Counted from the first letter of the stretch, positions 40,598-51,460 are shown. The stretch is DNA of 64,000 nucleotides from Pythium myriotylum (GCA_023091665.1 JALJCQ010000026.1:682001-746000), one strand, 5' to 3'. Program-made: numbers and translations. The notes: generated from the letters alone by a model not told the origin.

Positions 40598-41941
40598 ATG
40601 GCTTCCGCAGCCACCACGACGAACCGTCCTTCCATTACTTTCCTGGCTTCTCCAGCACAGCGTAATGCCCTGGGTCGTAACTTCGAGAGCTTTCGCCAAC
40701 GCCTCGGCTATCAGCGATCCGTAGCCCAAATACGCCACAAAAAGAACGCTAAGGTCATCCTCACAAACGCTGCCAGGGTTGCTCGGCATCCTGTACTTTC
40801 TCTGGTTAGCCGCGTTTCACGGCAACTCCGCACGTTTTTGAAAGGTCAACAGACTCCCATCGCACGGTATGCATCGTCCGCGATCGGTGAACTCGAATGT
40901 ACTATAAAGGACCTCCCAGTCAACATTCGAACGAAGTCTCCGGGGAAGTCTCTTCAACGCATGTTGAAGCGACTTCGGAATGCGAAAGCGGTATGTTTTG
41001 TCTCAACTTCCTACTTCAAGCCCCAAGTGCACAGACGACGTCATCTGCTCATGTTGGTGTACGTCGGCGCAATGCTTATTAGTTCTATACGAAGGTTCCG
41101 CCGGAGATGCAAACTGCGTGGAATCATGTCTTGTGTTGCGGCAACGTTTGTTCGGAAGGTCATGACAATTCAGACAGCAAACGTATTCAACCAAATTATG
41201 CAGCAACGAAGCCTCGCATATCGAAAGGTTCAGGCAGCAATAATCGAGCGTGCGTGGTGTGCTTGGAGAGAACGCAGAAAGGACATTGTCGATCGCAAGC
41301 GTGGCATACTTATGCACTTATCTTCAGGTCTCAAACGTCTCCGGTCGCATGAGATCCTACAGCTCTCTACTAATTCGTTTGCGTTGGCGGCTTCCCTTAA
41401 AGTCATCCTACGTGTTTTGAATGAATTTTTTCGGCAATGGTCAGCTAAGCTCATTCAACGCACGTGGAGACATTATCGCCGCCGTCTCGTGTCATCAACG
41501 CGATACAAACGACAGCGAATTGGACTTCTCAGCCGTGCCGGGGTTACTCTACTGGATAGAGGAGCAAAGGAACCAAAAATGATCATCCAGCGCGTTGCTC
41601 GTCGTGGAGGGAGGTCAAACACGTCAATTGTCCAGTCTACCAGCACCTTACTGGACTACAGGATCCACTCAGTTTCTAAGCCAGTTCCGCGTCGCTCGCC
41701 TCCAAGATATTCTTTTCAAACAGGTACGAAAGTTATTCCCGTCACTATCTGGATGTACAAGCGCATGTTAGCTCGCCGCGCACGTGTGAACCCAATGAAT
41801 GTTTGGGTGGCGATCCCTATTGGATACCAAGAAGCAACGAAATCACACAACTCCAGCGCGAAACGAAATCTACTGAAAGCCTCATGCGACTGGATCCCCT
41901 CGACTTTACTGTCTCTGAAGGTCTCAAGAACCTTGCGTTGA
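40598..41941 (+). CDS. Basic protein with IQ-like motifs
   Basis: This 447-residue, very Arg-rich protein starts at the ATG at 40598. Two segments resemble IQ calmodulin-binding helices: AAIIERAWCAWRERRKD near residue 213 and AKLIQRTWRHYRRRL near 285, plus MIIQRVARRGG. It may be a calmodulin-associated or cytoskeletal protein, but no catalytic domain is visible. The 3' end is doubtful. Another frame from about 41790 to 42255 reads like protein (CEPNECLGGDPYW, ILGWHRTPHQVYVLTHCLSC) with a short stop-bearing stretch at 41940-41985. Unmodelled introns or decay near the Helitron junction are therefore likely. Confidence 0.6.
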   Translation: MASAATTTNRPSITFLASPAQRNALGRNFESFRQRLGYQRSVAQIRHKKNAKVILTNAARVARHPVLSLVSRVSRQLRTFLKGQQTPIARYASSAIGELECTIKDLPVNIRTKSPGKSLQRMLKRLRNAKAVCFVSTSYFKPQVHRRRHLLMLVYVGAMLISSIRRFRRRCKLRGIMSCVAATFVRKVMTIQTANVFNQIMQQRSLAYRKVQAAIIERAWCAWRERRKDIVDRKRGILMHLSSGLKRLRSHEILQLSTNSFALAASLKVILRVLNEFFRQWSAKLIQRTWRHYRRRLVSSTRYKRQRIGLLSRAGVTLLDRGAKEPKMIIQRVARRGGRSNTSIVQSTSTLLDYRIHSVSKPVPRRSPPRYSFQTGTKVIPVTIWMYKRMLARRARVNPMNVWVAIPIGYQEATKSHNSSAKRNLLKASCDWIPSTLLSLKVSRTLR

Positions 41942-42257
41942 ATTAATTCAGAACATAGTATCGAATCCACGAAAAGCGCTGAATTGCTCGTCCGGAGTTT
42001 GATGCTAGTGCAATCTATTATAGTCGTGGAGGGGAAATACTTGGCTGGCACCGTACACCGCATCAGGTTTACGTGTTAACGCACTGCCTGTCATGTGACG
42101 AGTTGTGCATCACCGTGTGTCCGAACGAGATATGGTTTCCAAATTGGCCTTTCAAAGTTGATGAAAAATACGAAACTCAACTCACTCTCAATTCAACTTC
42201 AACAAATTTTGAGCAGTCAAATTCATTGCTAGCTCGTTGTATGGAGACCCAATAGAA
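41942..42257. other. Possible continuation of the IQ-like gene up to the Helitron end
   Basis: The last base before the Helitron is 42257. The plus strand from about 42000 to 42255 contains an open, natural-looking frame ending METQ-stop at 42253-42255. It could be a last exon of the gene at 40598 or a remnant. Confidence 0.35.
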
Positions 42258-42286
42258 CTAGGTGGGGGTGCCCGCTCCGCGGGCAC
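42258..42286 (-). other. Helitron 3' terminus: hairpin plus CTAG
   Basis: An 8-bp perfect stem (42268-42275 with 42279-42286, loop tcc) lies 6 bases from the terminal CTAG. A further stem-loop, gggttgcc-ttc-ggcaaccc, is at about 42376-42394. Confidence 0.85.
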
Positions 42287-42617
42287 TTCAGTTTGCCCAT
42301 GCTGGATTGGTGGGGATTTAACATGTTTTGCTATGGGAAAACGGTGGCGCAGCGCAAGCGCTGAGGCTTTTTTCGGGTTGCCTTCGGCAACCCCTGTTGG
42401 TGACTGTATAATTACACCCACTTCTGTCAATTTTTTGCTGAACCCACAAAAGTATTTATGTGCAAGTGTTTATGGTGAAGCGACAAAGCATTTGTGGATT
42501 CATCAATTCGTTTATTGCAGCACAATATACATCATTACACAGTTGGTTCTAGTTCGGCGCCCGTATAAGGATCCTACGTCTAGCCAAGTGCTGCTGGACC
42601 TACTCCTATGTATTGGT

Positions 42618-44880
42618 TTATGTTTCACTTGGACCAAGATGGCCTTGAATTATCTCTCCGTACACGATGTTCTTGACAAACGTTTCGTCTTCGTCTTCTT
42701 TGACTGGATCTTGGATTGCAATTTCGATTCTAGCCTGAGAGGAAACCCTGGAGAGGGCGACATACAGTTGGTCGTGAGCGAAGATGGGTCTCGGTAGAAA
42801 GAGATCCGTGCACGGAACTGTTTGGCCTTGCGCCTTGTGGATCGTCATCGCAAAAGCAAGGTTGAGTGGTAACTGACGTCTTGTTAGCTGGAACAGGAGC
42901 TCTGAATCACTTGAAGTCAATTCGAGGCGAGGAATGATCACTCTGTTCCCAGTTCCTCTACCGTTGAGGATCATGGCATCAATTAGAGTCGGCCTCAATC
43001 GGCAGATCTGAAGTCTTGTCCCGTTGCATAGTCCGCGATCGCCTTGAAGGTTGCGTAAGAGCATTACAATTGCGCCCACTTTGAGATGCAACTTGTGAGG
43101 TGGAATCCCTCCAAACGAAAGCGTATTGAGAAACTCTGTAGGATACGATGTTCCTACGTCACTGTATTCGCTCTCTGCAACTGAATCTTGTGAAAGGTAC
43201 ACGTATTCGTCCTCAGCCGTCTTTACTGGTAGCATTTCAAGAACCTTGTTGTTCATATCATCAACGTCCACGTTCCATAGGGCGAGGATGGCACGCTCTG
43301 CAAAGTATGACGGTTCTTCGTATCGATCCACGACGTCACCATAGACATGAGATATCAATTGAGAGGATATGCCCCTGTCGACTGGTGGTTCGCCAAGGAA
43401 CATGTCTTTGGGTAGCCGACAGTAGTCATTGCCGACAGACTTGTCTTCGTAATGTCTACCTTCACCGATCTCAAGCAAAAGTTCCGTGAAAGCTGTCATC
43501 TCTGCTCCCGCATGCGGAACCATCGCTGTTTTCACTGGCATGTTCTCTCGTAAGCGCACCGTTCTAAAGAATGGCCACACTCGCGATTTCTGGATGCATG
43601 CATCAATGATCTGTCGTGCATCGCCTCCATGGACAACAGGTAGGATCTGTCGGAAGTCACCGGCAACTTTTCCGCCGAATGGAGTGAGAGGAGTGTCCAT
43701 CAGCGATTGAAGTTTGTGGTCAACAGCTTCGAATGCATGGCGATGCTGCATTGGAGCTTCGTCCCAGACTATCAACGCCGTTTCTTTCATCAGCCTTCCT
43801 GATGGCGAGTCCGCTGACATGAAGCATGTGCTACGGCTATGTAGCTTGAGGGAAAGATGGAATCTTGAATGCGCTGTTTTCCTCCGGTCAGTAACAATGC
43901 TGCAATGCCACTTGTAGCAACTGCCAATGAAATCTTCTTCTTCTGTCGTACAGTTGCCAGGATTGTCTCGAGGACATACGATTTACCTGTCCCTCCAGGT
44001 CCGTCAGGAAGAACAGTCGGCCTTCGACAACATCAACAACAGTTGAGTACATAGCTTGTTGATCTTCGTTAAAGTTCGTGACTTGAGCAACAGTTCGGGA
44101 CAGTGGATCCGGATCCTACAACAGTTCGTTTTCAATCATCCAGTCATCGGCATCGTTACGGAAGCTGTTATCTGTTGTTGACGCCTCTTCCATCGCTGCA
44201 TCATGAGTCTCGGCAATTTGTGGGAGCATAGGAAAGCCTGTGAGAGACATTCCAGCACTCACTAAACTGTCTTCGATGTCGTGGAGTACCTTGAGTCTAA
44301 CGGACGCCAGTTCGGAATCTCGGAAGTCTTCAAACATGTCTTCGAGGAAATCTCCCCAGAGCTTCGCTGGATCTAGCGGTGACGAATAGGCCAACAGCAT
44401 TGCAAACAGTTGACGCAATTGACGTGGCATCTTGAACGTTGCGGCTTCTTTCATGCAGTTGTGGCAGTGATTGTCGTCCTCAGCATAGCCAGCAACCACT
44501 GCAGCGTCGGCGTATGTGTTGAAGACCTTTCCATCGACGGTGCGAAGATCTTCAAAAGACGTGCACCATTTCGATAGCAGAGAATGAGGCGCATGAAGTA
44601 TCTTTCTCGATCTCTCGGCAAACAGCTCACCATTCTACCAGTTTTGGAATCACCACTTCGCTTACGTGGTTTCCAGATCTTCCGCTTGTTCTCTGTAGTC
44701 CGCACGTAATGCCTTGGGAAGTCGGCGTAGAGTAGCTCTCTCGCGGCTGGATCTCTTGAGTTTGTCTGGAAGTATTGCGTCAGAGTCGTTTCGCCGCGCG
44801 CGCTTCAATTGTCTCCAGCTTATCACCTTGACGATACTGCACCTGCTGATCGTCTTGTAGATGGACCGCAAGCATCTGCA
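42618..44880 (-). pseudogene. Helitron PIF1-like helicase, frameshifted
   Basis: The largest intact piece (43820-42618, 400 residues) has the Walker B-type motif IVWDEAPMQHRHAFEAVD, FGGKVAGDFRQILPV, VGAIVMLLRNLQG and the C-terminal FAMTIHKAQGQTV and LYVALSRVSS, all typical of Helitron and PIF1 helicases. Upstream pieces (44499-44116, and 44880-44640 in two frames) carry the region before the helicase (ERYFMRLILCYRNGA, MPRQLRQLFAMLLAY, PAKLWGDFLEDMFEDF). Single-base losses break the frame at about 43880, in the Walker A region near 44000, and twice between 44600 and 44800. It cannot give an active protein. Confidence 0.88.
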
Positions 44881-44887
44881 CGGAGTG

Positions 44888-45210
44888 TGTAACGAGGCTG
44901 ACCTCGTTACGTCACGTACACTGTGGAGCAGTGTAAGAAGCGCGCAACACAGGGACTTGTGTTGGGAAACTGAATTTATGGATTAGGAAACCTAGAAAAA
45001 CCTACTCTTTGTATATAAAACCTCGCAGATCCGCCCTCGGATTTCTGCCATCCACTCAATCACAAGACCCAAGCGTGATTGGTGGGAAATCGGGATAATA
45101 TTGTAGGATATTATCAAATCAGGAGACATCGCAACCAGATGGGTTCACGATGTTGCTATCGGACACCATTGACATGGGTCCGTACCATGTAACGGGCACA
45201 CCCCGTTACA
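44888..45210 (-). repeat. 3' LTR of gypsy element A
   Basis: The 323-bp repeat begins and ends with the inverted pair TGTAAC/GTTACA. On the minus strand it is preceded by a polypurine tract (gaggggagggtga, 45211-45223). Both ends also fold: gtaacgagg-ctga-cctcgttac at 44889-44910, and atgtaacggg-cacac-cccgttacat at 45188-45212. The partner LTR is outside the window, so the borders rest on these end motifs. Confidence 0.75.
45012..45020 (+). promoter_or_regulatory. TATA box inside the LTR of element A, antisense to the element
   Basis: The sequence tatataaaa lies on the plus strand, i.e. opposite to element A transcription. It is 320 bp before the ATG at 45332 of the antisense ORF, so it could drive that frame. 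Confidence 0.5.
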
Positions 45211-45331
45211 TCACCCTCCCCTCAAGACGAAAGTCGCATTGAACGACTTGCGACAGGGAGCACTTGTTGGTCAGTTGGTCCAACGGCGAGTCGCGAGCCG
45301 CGGCGTTGATCGTCACCAATCAACGCCTTCA

Positions 45332-47107
45332 ATGTCGCGGTCCATTCGAAGAATGGACGCGAAGAAGACCATCAGCGCCGCCGACTACCGCGCTGCAATG
45401 GCAGTGCGCGCCATGAGCGCGGCTCAGGCGAGCGAGGATGCCGCTGCGCGCACCAGCGCAGCGGTCGAAGCCAATTCGACGGCCGGCGAGGACGCCACCT
45501 CGACCGAGCCACTTGAAGACACCGCGAATAACGACGGTGGTCATCAACCGTCGTCCAAGACGACTGAAGACCCGTCGGCCGACGCCGAGCTGCGCTGCGA
45601 CGTCGAGGCCGACGGCGACGAAGAGATGAAGGCGCCGGCGAGCGCTGCGACGTTGATCGTCGCAGCGCGCAGAGCCGCGCCTGCAGAGCGATCGCCGACG
45701 CTGTCGGAGCTCGTCGATTACGACGAGAGCGACGGCGAAGAAGAAGTCAAGTCGGAGGACCGTGCCGCGCGCGGTCCTTTCGAAGAATCGCCGTTGTTCA
45801 GCTGCTCGTCGTCCGAGCGGTCGCCGAATAGCTACTCGGCGCCGTACAGTGAGGCGGACGAGCAGATGAAGGAGGATGGGGAGGTCGCGGAAGATCCCAG
45901 CCCTCACGATCGACATGATCGTGAGGTGATCATCACCAACACGACTCAAGAGTCCGAGGATCGAGCCTTGAGATCCTCGGTGCCAGAAGTCACACCCTGG
46001 CTTCCATCGGCTTACGACATCAGCCGATGGAGTGGTCCGCACGATCCCTTGCGGACGTACGATCTCTTCGACTGCGGTTGGCTCGAAGACGATCCGTACG
46101 TCGCGCGCCAATATCGCGACCGCGAGATGCGCCGTCGATTTTTAATCGAATGCTTTTTCGAACGGCGTTTCTATCGTCACAACGATAGACCAACTGATCG
46201 CGACCTCCCTGTGTTGTTCCAGGGATGGAATCAATTCCTTGACAACGTCAAGGTCAAGGGAGGCATGAAGATCTGGCTCGTTGCGCTCAAGTCGCAACGA
46301 GAAAAGTTCGAAGGGTTCTCCGAAACTGGTGGACGAATGCGCGTCCACCGGCGCTCGCGCCGTAATGGCTTGCCTTGTTTCGTGTGGGGAGGAGCCTGCC
46401 CACGCTGTCCACCTGACGCTGACCGCGTCACTCGCGAGGAATACCTCAGCGAAGGGTGGAGAGGTCGGATCCCTGCCGACCTCCTCGAGGCCATTACAGG
46501 CCTCGAGCAAATCTACGAGCGCCGCCGCGCGAGCGAGGAGCGTGCTGCTTCCTCGCTGCCTTACGCAGCGGGTGGATCTCGTCGTACTGAGCGACGAGAC
46601 CCGGAACATCTTCGAGGAGAGCCTCGCGCGGCTCCCAGCTATCTGCAGATGGCGGATAGCCGCGCCATCGAACGAGATACTTCGTTCGATTACCGCCCTG
46701 CTGATCCGTATGATTCAGCAGGCGCTCAACGATCCAGCGCTCAGCACCACTGGAGTCAACCAGTGGGGGCGGCGGCGGTGGGAAGACATTATCCACCGGC
46801 CGCGCCGACGTATCTTCAACGCGACGAGTCGTACTCGGCTCGTCGCGACGACTCGGATGACCTTCGGCTCCAGCTTGCGCAGGAGCGACTCCGCGCAGAC
46901 CTTGCGGAGGAGCGGTCGCAGCGAATGCGACTGGAGGCGCAGCTGGCGACGCTGCGGGGCTCGCACGACCGTGTTCAAGCGGAGTTGAACACGCTTGTCC
47001 GGGAGTACAAGCTTCTCCTCGGGACTCTCGAGCGCTCGGGGATTCCGATTGCTCGGAAGCGCCGTCGTACTGATGGTACGGACGAAGGCGACCAACGTAG
47101 AACGTAG
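45332..47107 (+). CDS. Long antisense ORF in gypsy element A, function unknown
   Basis: From the ATG at 45332 there are 591 uninterrupted residues (the frame is open back to 45239). The N-terminal third is acidic and Ala/Ser/Glu-rich. The middle is Trp/Arg-rich with a fold-like look (YDLFDCGWLEDDPYVARQYR, LPVLFQGWNQFLDNVKVKGG, CFVWGGACPRCPPDAD). The C-terminal 100 residues look coiled coil and end in a basic KRRRTDG patch. It covers the 1.25 kb between the A chromodomain and its LTR and also runs antisense through the chromodomain. Antisense ORFs between pol and the 3' LTR are known in some plant gypsy elements. Whether this one is translated is unknown. Confidence 0.55.
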   Translation: MSRSIRRMDAKKTISAADYRAAMAVRAMSAAQASEDAAARTSAAVEANSTAGEDATSTEPLEDTANNDGGHQPSSKTTEDPSADAELRCDVEADGDEEMKAPASAATLIVAARRAAPAERSPTLSELVDYDESDGEEEVKSEDRAARGPFEESPLFSCSSSERSPNSYSAPYSEADEQMKEDGEVAEDPSPHDRHDREVIITNTTQESEDRALRSSVPEVTPWLPSAYDISRWSGPHDPLRTYDLFDCGWLEDDPYVARQYRDREMRRRFLIECFFERRFYRHNDRPTDRDLPVLFQGWNQFLDNVKVKGGMKIWLVALKSQREKFEGFSETGGRMRVHRRSRRNGLPCFVWGGACPRCPPDADRVTREEYLSEGWRGRIPADLLEAITGLEQIYERRRASEERAASSLPYAAGGSRRTERRDPEHLRGEPRAAPSYLQMADSRAIERDTSFDYRPADPYDSAGAQRSSAQHHWSQPVGAAAVGRHYPPAAPTYLQRDESYSARRDDSDDLRLQLAQERLRADLAEERSQRMRLEAQLATLRGSHDRVQAELNTLVREYKLLLGTLERSGIPIARKRRRTDGTDEGDQRRT

Positions 47108-47942
47108 GATGCGTCCGCATCCTACGAGGAAGCTCAAGCGTATACGCGTGCCCCATGCGGCGGAGCACGCGGAACGGACCGACGAACTTCGGTAGCAACT
47201 TGTTGCTACCGACGTTGGTAACTGCATGTGTAGGTAGTGTAGTCGTTGATAACAACACTAAGTCACCTTCATTAAATGAAAGAGTGTTTCCTCTTCCATT
47301 CTTGTCTGAGTTCATCTTCTCGATCGACCGCATGGGCGATCGAGTCCTGTACAAAGCAGACAACCGCTTGGCGCTTCAGCAAGAAGTCCTCTGCTGACTC
47401 TGTTTGCTTGGCAGCAGCGCGCACGTCGCGCGCTGCTGAGATGTCCATCTCTTCTTCGACGAAGTCGTCATCATCGACTTCGAGCGCGTCGTCGGCTTCA
47501 TCGTCGTCGTCGTCGTCGTCGCTCTCACGAGGGCGACCGATGACTGGAGCGTCATCGGTGGGAGGATCGACCATTACGTCGATTTCCGAGGAGCGAGAGC
47601 GGTCCGGGAGCTCGCTCGAGCGAGTCCCTCCCTCCCCTGAAGGAGACTCGCTCTCCAAAAGGGTTGGAATACGTGGATGGCGGAGGCCATTCACGTAGAA
47701 CGGTGTATGCGTCGTCGACGCATGCACGGAGTTGTTGATGGCGAATTCGACCATCGGCAAAAACTCACTCCAGCTCGAGAACGAGTGGATGTAGCCTCGA
47801 AAAATCTCTTCGATCACGCGGTTCGCGCGCTCTGTCTGACCATCGGTCTCAGGATGGTCAGAGGTCGACATCTTGATTCGTGTTCCGAGGGAACGGAACA
47901 CGGCGCGCCAGAACTCCGCGGTGAACCGTGGATCTCGATCTG
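46494..47942 (-). pseudogene. Gypsy A pol, integrase C-terminus and chromodomain, frameshifted
   Basis: The first piece, from 47942 to 47272, has RDPRFTAEFW, TSDHPETDGQTERANRVIEE (the catalytic Glu region) and an unusual acidic insertion of about 45 residues (EEEMDIS, Asp runs). Near 47330 the frame shifts into a second piece ending at 46494. That piece has the GPY-like stretch LPKFVGPFRVL, HPTFYVGRLRPYH, a long Pro/Ala linker and a chromodomain (KYLVRWRGYPPSADSWEP). The chromodomain likely steered integration to particular chromatin. The frameshift makes it non-functional. Confidence 0.85.
47938..47942. other. Target-site duplication atctg, left of B2
   Basis: The 5 bases atctg directly precede the left LTR of B2 and recur at 62262-62266 directly after its right LTR, marking B2 as one insertion event. 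Confidence 0.95.
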
Positions 47943-48246
47943 TGTAACGGTCCACGACCGTGCACAGCACCTGCGCTTGAGGAAGCGTGAGCAGCCGCTC
48001 CGAGTCGACCCCTGTCGACGAGCGCCAAGGACTTGGCAAAAGGCGAACTGATTGTATTCAGATTATTCCCCTGGGGAATAATCCCCCCATATACCTGATA
48101 TCCCTGGTATCTAATACCCAGGGATATCCCCTACTGAATCTAATAAAAGAGAGTCACTACTTAGGGTAACTTTTCCCCTAAGTGGACCACACACGTTATG
48201 TACCTACACAACCTAACCTACTTGTGTAACCTTGTACCCCGTTACA
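47943..48246 (-). repeat. 3' LTR of B2
   Basis: A 304-bp LTR with TGTAAC/GTTACA ends. It is preceded on the minus strand by a G-rich polypurine-type tract (gggtggggggtgg). It contains the same internal hairpins as the other three copies. Confidence 0.95.
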
Positions 48247-49202
48247 CCACCCCCCACCCAAAATGAGGAACACCCTTGTCCCTACTTTAGGAACAGCCGT
48301 GTCCTAGAAAAGGAACACGAGCCTATTCCAGTACGGAATTTCCGAGGACCCACACGGAAATGGGTACAGACTCATGGCGACCATGAGCGCGAAGTCGCGT
48401 GTCGATTTTTCGACAACGACTGATCGAGAGCCGCAGCGGCTTGGCGCAACACCTCGCTGCGTCATGAGACGCATGCAGACGTGCGCGCGGTCGCCAGCGA
48501 CCACTGGATCATGACGATCCCCCAAAACTGGGCCATTTTGCCGTCTGACGGCGGCAAGCCAAAATGGCATGGTCAGACGACCATTGCGAGACGAGCAGAG
48601 CTCGCGGCAAATCCAAACTTGGCACACACTCTCAGTGCGATGGGTTCTTGCCCTGTGCAAGCGTACAGACCTGTACGATGCGAACTCGCAAACTTCGTCT
48701 CTTGACGGTGCCCAGAACTGGGTCCAGTCCAATACTGGAGACTGTGGTCGGTGAGTATCCACCGCGAGTACTACCAAGTACTCGAGAGGCTGGCTAGCCT
48801 CATCCAGCGACTCAACTGAGTGCGTGGAGTGCGGGGATACCCGTGGCAGTCGGACAACGACGTTGCCGGACAACTTCGTGTTGTCGGCCACACGCTCGGG
48901 CGTGATGGCTACACCGCAGAGAACTGCTCGGTGTACCAACACCACTCTGAGCCAGCCACTCTAGCTTGATACGAGCGTTGTCCAACGCAACCGATGAGGT
49001 CGGTGGACATTGTCGATGCTTCGACTGCGCCGAACGCGGCGTTCTCGCCATCTTCATGGCCTTCTGCTTGGGTCTTGTACCCATGTCCATAATAGACAGG
49101 GACAGTCGACTTGACTGAGACGGACCTTCCGTGTGCTCCACTGAGCGTCTTCCTTGAGGAACTTGAGACACTTCTCATCTTGATGGAGGTGGTCGGCTCC
49201 AC
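48247..49202 (-). other. B2 region between pol and 3' LTR
   Basis: This matches 57365-58306 of B1 in inverted orientation, but has an extra 14 bases at 48942-48962 (two ccactct copies instead of one). Because of this, the single sense frame seen in B1 is split in two here (49202-48909 and 48945-48304). Confidence 0.8.
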
Positions 49203-51460
49203 CTACTGGAACCATCCAGGATGATCATGTTCGCATGTGCGAACAAGATCAGAGCAATCTTGCCTGAGAATATTCTCATCAACCCAGGAGCTCTGGTTGC
49301 TTGGATATCCAAGCCACTTAACCAAGAGCTGGCGGACGCCATTGTGCACACGCACACTGTCGAGAGACTCGACGTGATAATGGCGTTCGCCATTCCTGTC
49401 GATCACAGGCAAAGGAGCGCGCACCGGTCGCAGCGCTTTCCTTCTGGTCTTGACACCAGTGTCGGGGACCCGACGTGTTCCTTCGGGTTCAGCAAACGTA
49501 ACCCGACGTCGTATTGACGACGCTGCGGTCGCATTTGACGACCATGTCGAACTTCGACGGGCTTGAGCAAGCCGTGCCGAGCGTCTTGGCGCTTCGTCGT
49601 GTGGACTAGCCACGTCACTTGCAGAATCCTGCATCGCGATAGAGTCGCCCGAGGAATCGTCCATGACGGGCACGCTCTCGTGCACGACTGCGGGTGGTCG
49701 TATGTCGACGCCAACTCCGCTTGGAATTGTTTCCGACGACTCTTCGTCTGATGCATCTCCATCAGGGCGGAGATATGGCTTGAGCAAGCCGACGTAGAAC
49801 GTCGGGTGCGTCTGCAACCATATTGGCAGATCGACCCTGTAGGAGTTTCCACTCCGCTTCAACACCTTGAACGGGCCGATATATCTCGGCAGCAGCTTCG
49901 AGCTGCCCAAGCTGGACACAGCATTCTGAGACAGGTTCTTCGTGCTAACAAGCACATAGTCGCCTGGCTGGAACACGTGCGTGTTCTTCCGACCGTGTTT
50001 GTCGGCTTGTTCCTTCTGAACATCTTGGGCAGCTGCCATCGCGTCACGCACGCGGGTGATGACGTTCACACGTGTCGACAAGAACTCGTCGATCTTGCGG
50101 CGCTCCGCCGACTTGGAAACACCTTCCAACTGGGAGGCAAGTAATTGCCGAGCCCCTCCCTCACCAGACTGGGCACTGCCCATGAGACAGAGCGGCAGCG
50201 CTGGGTGTCTCAACCCGTTCACGTAGAACGGCGACAGACCTGTCGAGGCATGAACAGAGTTGTTCATGGCGAACTCCACCATGGGGAGGTGGTCGCACCA
50301 CGAGAGTGGGTCACTCGCACAATACGAGCGGAGGATATCCTCGACGACGCGGTTGGCGCGCTCGGTCTGACCATCGGTCTCCGGATGGTCCGTCGTCGAC
50401 ATGTCGAGCCTGGAGCCCAGGATTTGGAAGAGACCTTCCCAGAAATCACCAGTGAACCTGGGATCCCGATCCGATACGATTGAGTCGGGGAGACCGTGTA
50501 GTCGAAACACGGTATCGACGAAAAGTCGAGCACAGTCGAGACCTGTGCAGGTATCCGAAACCGGAACAAGATGCACCATCTTGGACAGACGGTCAACAAA
50601 GACCAGCACACCATTGTGCCCAGCGGACGTCTTTGGCATGCCAAAGAAGAAGTCCATGCTCACTGAGCGCCAGCAGTCGCTGGGGACAGGCAAGCTCTGA
50701 AGCGGAGCCTGAGAGTGTGCACTTGGCTTCACTCGTTGACAGACGTCACACGTGCGGACATACCGCGACACCCACTTGTACATCTTGGGCCACCAAAACC
50801 TTGGGCTGAGAAGCGCGTACGTCTTCTCACGGCCAAGATGGCCAGCACCAGGTGCGTCGTGGGCACCATACGCGATCACATATCGCAGGTCGTCGTCTGC
50901 AGGGACGACTATGCGAGCTTCTTCGCTGTCCGAGACCTGATACTTCAGGAGGCCGTCTTCAAACGTGTACCGATGGAGTCGGGCTCGAACACGAGGCGAG
51001 AGAGACTTCTCTGAGTCTGACGACTTGAGAGCACGAATGATCTCCGCGCACTGTGCGTCGCCTGCGTAGGCGTCACGAATCAAGTCGTAGATATCAGAAG
51101 CAACTGATGTGAGATGGTTCATCTCGTAGTCGGGACGCCGAGAGAGTGCATCTGCCAGCACATTGAGCCGACCCGGCTTGTACTCGACAGTAAAGTTGTA
51201 TTCTGAAAAGAATGACAACCAGCGAGCCATTCGCGGCGACAAGTGCGGAGACTGTGTCGCTGTGCGTAGAGACGCATGGTCCGTGTAGACCACGAACGGC
51301 AACGCGCCGAGAAGGTGAACGCGGAATTTCACCAAGGCGTACTTCATCGCTAACAATTCTTTGTCGTGAACTGGATAGTTCTTCTCGGCCGCTTGGAGCT
51401 GGCGAGACTGATACGAGATGACTCTCTCGTGACCATCTTGGTCCTTCTGCAAAAGTGCAC
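49203..51460 (-). pseudogene. B2 pol, 3' fragment: RNase H to chromodomain
   Basis: This is the C-terminal part of the B2 polyprotein, severed from its start by B1. It contains the rest of RNase H (DKELLAMKYALVKF, YTDHASLRTA), the integrase zinc finger, DDE core and the chromodomain, all identical in character to B1. The 49 bases of LTR at its upstream side provide an artificial open extension. It has no normal start. Confidence 0.93.
51456..51460. other. Target-site duplication tgcac, left of B1
   Basis: The 5-base tgcac is repeated at 58611-58615 after the right LTR of B1. The undisturbed site can be read in B1 itself at 55107-55111. Confidence 0.95.

Larger units (their letters stand above)
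42258..44887 (-). mobile_element. Helitron, 3' part, cut at its 5' side by gypsy element A
   Basis: Read on the minus strand, the element ends in CTAG (42258-42261) followed by host T. It has a GC-rich hairpin just inside, as required of Helitron 3' ends (CTRR, insertion between A and T). Inside lies a decayed Helitron-type PIF1 helicase gene. The 5' end and any Rep domain are missing: at 44888 the sequence switches to the LTR of a gypsy element, so the rest should lie beyond base 64,000. Confidence 0.85.

Noticed and set aside
1..42257. CRISPR arrays, bacterial operons, riboswitches
   Set aside because: Introns, actin, MCM6, eL41 and LTR elements show eukaryotic nuclear DNA; no short regularly spaced repeats were seen.
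44888..45210. 5' LTR of a plus-strand element whose Gag is the 591-codon ORF
   Set aside because: Pol with integrase and chromodomain lies on the minus strand and a polypurine tract borders the LTR on that strand, so the LTR is the 3' LTR of a minus-strand element.
45239..45331. Start of the antisense ORF of element A at 45239
   Set aside because: The codon there is TTG; the first ATG in the frame is at 45332.
48304..48945. Stand-alone minus-strand gene of 213 codons
   Set aside because: It is part of the post-pol region of B2; the same bases in B1 belong to a longer frame, so it is not an independent gene.
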